A stretch of DNA of 64,000 nucleotides from positions 344,602 through 408,601 of the forward strand of contig CALODT010000002.1 of the NCBI GenBank assembly GCA_942492205.1, written 5' to 3'. Under the pieces are notes generated by a model. The model was not told the DNA's origin. It was given only the letters and a program-made list of their open reading frames with translations, and did not search any database. A program made the translations under genes and the position numbers. Shown piece after piece: positions 62,692 to 64,000 of this stretch. The stretch is from UBA1847 sp942492205 (GTDB taxonomy: Bacteria > Pseudomonadota > Gammaproteobacteria > Steroidobacterales > Woeseiaceae). Every line of letters begins with the position of its first letter. The stretch's first letter is position 1.

Positions 62692-62709
62692 ACCCCGAAT
62701 TCATGGGGT
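62692..62709. promoter_or_regulatory. CCCC-N8-GGGG palindrome before the lipoprotein gene
   Basis: ACCCC-GAATTCAT-GGGGT, perfect 5-bp arms with an 8-nt spacer, 64 bases before the lipoprotein ATG. It has the same plan and the same ATGGGG right arm as the site at 61898-61917, so the response regulator may control this gene. Confidence 0.55.
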
Positions 62710-62772
62710 GTTGCCCCTCGTGGTGGGCCGCTTCAATCGCGTTACACAAGCCCATTTACACGAGGAACAGCT

Positions 62773-63702
62773 ATGAAAATTCAAGTCCTTGCAGCGGTCG
62801 GCCTTACCCTGCTTTTTGCGGGTTGCGACGACAGTTCGACAGTGCGTGACTCGGTTGCCGTTGTCGAAACCGATTACAACAATGATGGCATCGTTGATCA
62901 GACGGCGACGCTGACCTACTCGGGAACAACTGGGCAGCTACTTACCCAGGAATGGGATTACGCCGATCCCACTGCAGAAGACGTCCTCGTTACCTACGAG
63001 TATGACGAGAACGGCTTTAAATCTCGCGAAGAGATGGCTAATGTCAGTGACGACAGCGTCATCCTCGTCGTTACGCAGATAAACGATGAGCGCGGCAATG
63101 CCTTGGAGGTTCGCTACGATTACGATAATGACGGAATCGCGAATCGAATCGACTACAAAAGTTACAGTCTCGATGATGACATGACTCGTGAAGCCTATGA
63201 CTTTAACGCCGATGGCACGATCAATCGTGAACGTCTTTACACGTTCGCGTCAGCGGGCCAGTTTGCAACACGGAGTTTCGACGACAACGGTGATGGCGTC
63301 TACGAATACTACGAGACGGTCGACTACGAGCCCGGCAACCGGCGGGAGATTCGTTTCCTGATCGATCGCAACGGCGACCGCAATTTCGACGAAGAATACT
63401 TCGCATCCTGGACCGCGCAGCCACCAGACCGAGAGCTTGCTCAGCCCGTAGAGCGCGTGGGCCGACGCGAAGGGCACGCCGTTGTCGGTCCGGATGACTC
63501 CCGGCAGGCCAAATTCCTTAAAGGTCCGTTCGAAGCTGGTAAACGCGAATTTCTCCTGCGTCGTCGACAGCGCCTCGCACGTCAGCAGATAGCGGCTGGC
63601 GAAATCGGTGATGGTCAGCGGATAGCAGTAGCGCCGATTGCCGAGCATGAACTCGCCTTTGTAGTCGGCGCACCACAAAGCATTCGGCTCGGTCGGTTGT
63701 GA
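62773..63702 (+). CDS. EF-hand-like Asp-rich lipoprotein, 3' end replaced by IS sequence
   Basis: Lipobox LLFAGC (Cys about 18) with GAGGAA before the ATG. Native residues up to about 213 contain repeated calcium-loop-like motifs: DYNNDGIVDQ, DYDNDGIANR, DFNADGTINR, DDNGDGVYEY and DRNGDRNFDE. From about 63412 the DNA is the antisense of a transposase, so the last 95 or so residues (AQPPDRELAQ onward) are not part of the original gene. The gene was cut by insertion and later loss, or by an assembly join. A CCCC-N8-GGGG site lies upstream. Probably a calcium-binding surface protein. Confidence 0.8.
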   Translation: MKIQVLAAVGLTLLFAGCDDSSTVRDSVAVVETDYNNDGIVDQTATLTYSGTTGQLLTQEWDYADPTAEDVLVTYEYDENGFKSREEMANVSDDSVILVVTQINDERGNALEVRYDYDNDGIANRIDYKSYSLDDDMTREAYDFNADGTINRERLYTFASAGQFATRSFDDNGDGVYEYYETVDYEPGNRREIRFLIDRNGDRNFDEEYFASWTAQPPDRELAQPVERVGRREGHAVVGPDDSRQAKFLKGPFEAGKREFLLRRRQRLARQQIAAGEIGDGQRIAVAPIAEHELAFVVGAPQSIRLGRL

Positions 63703-64000
63703 CAGCTCCGTGCCCGTGGCCCGCCGCCGGCGTCGGCGGCGGCGCTGGACCAGGCCGTGTCGATCGAGCACCGCGTGCACGGTGCTGATGGCCGGGCAGG
63801 TGCGGCGTCGTCGTCCACTGCTGCCGCAGCTTCTCGCGGATCTTCGGCGCGCCCCAGCCCGGATACTCGCGCTTCAGGCGCACGATCAGCTTCTCGACTG
63901 GCGTCGGCAGCTGATTCGCCTGGCGATACGGCCGCCGGCTGCGGTCGGTGAGGCCTTCCACGCCACAGTCCTTGTAGCGCTCGTAGATCTTGTAGCCGGT
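63412..64000 (-). mobile_element. IS481-type transposase remnant, truncated and frameshifted, runs off the window
   Basis: Reading inward from the window end: TGYKIYERYKDCGVEGLTDR (N-terminal HTH part), LKREYPGWGAPKIREKLR, then after a frame change near 63790-63797 (one extra G) VHAVLDRHGLVQ, an Arg-run, LWCADYKGEFMLGNRRYCYP (first Asp), and GVIRTDNGVPFAS (second Asp), ending at SVWWLR (63415). The third acidic residue and C-terminus are missing, where the lipoprotein DNA begins. IS481-family elements use an rve/DDE fold. No inverted repeat of the IS end can be seen, since that end is lost. Confidence 0.85.

Overview
The window reads as a stretch of a chromosome or contig from a GC-rich free-living Gammaproteobacterium. 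The clues are a cytochrome c5-like protein, ComM, the Anbu proteasome-like operon, a sulfide:quinone reductase with a BigR/SqrR-type repressor, a GlyGly-CTERM tail, a large TonB receptor, glpQ-glpT and a FliA-type promoter. A marine-sediment lineage such as the Woeseiaceae is possible, but that is a guess from gene content. I saw no tRNA, rRNA or CRISPR array.

Layout. 1-1900: end of comM and a membrane-anchored cytochrome c. 1971-12206: a possible D-amino-acid or polymer utilisation locus. It holds an M14 carboxypeptidase lipoprotein, a DadA-like dehydrogenase, a LysR regulator, a CapA-like protein, a 1011-aa TonB receptor and an SGNH/alpha-beta hydrolase fusion. Three palindromes of form ATARC-N5-GYTAT lie before dadA, between lysR and capA, and before the receptor, so one LysR regulon is likely. 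12234-14428: sulfide module (SQR, ArsR-type repressor, DUF302). 14449-18284: M16 peptidase and a DUF2891 lipoprotein. 18354-20050: a frameshifted flagellar-type gene behind a FliA-like promoter. 20319-31278: secreted DUF11 protein, HDOD protein, GlyGly-CTERM metallopeptidase, CPA2 antiporter, DUF885 protein, TerB protein and a CurA-like reductase, with two copies of a palindromic repeat.

31293-43513: two paralogous membrane TPR proteins flank a polyphosphate:AMP phosphotransferase, a host-attachment-type protein and the Anbu operon (ATP-grasp, alpha-E, zinc metallopeptidase, convergent Anbu). A broken GAF-GGDEF gene also lies here. 43752-51934 (minus strand): an 11-gene set, mostly overlapping by 4 bases. 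It starts with a winged-helix regulator and a Rap1a/Tai-like secreted protein, followed by an Mrp-type Na+/H+ antiporter with three D-like subunits, no MrpA, and a DUF4040-MnhB fusion. 52155-62608: S1/P1 nuclease, GAF-GGDEF-EAL protein, cytosolic solute-binding-like protein, glpQ-glpT, beta-barrel protein and a LuxR-type two-component pair. 62773-64000: a lipoprotein gene cut by the remnant of an IS481-type transposase.

Five or six genes carry small indels, several in homopolymer or dinucleotide runs. They could be real pseudogenes or base-call errors. This should be settled before any gene is called dead.
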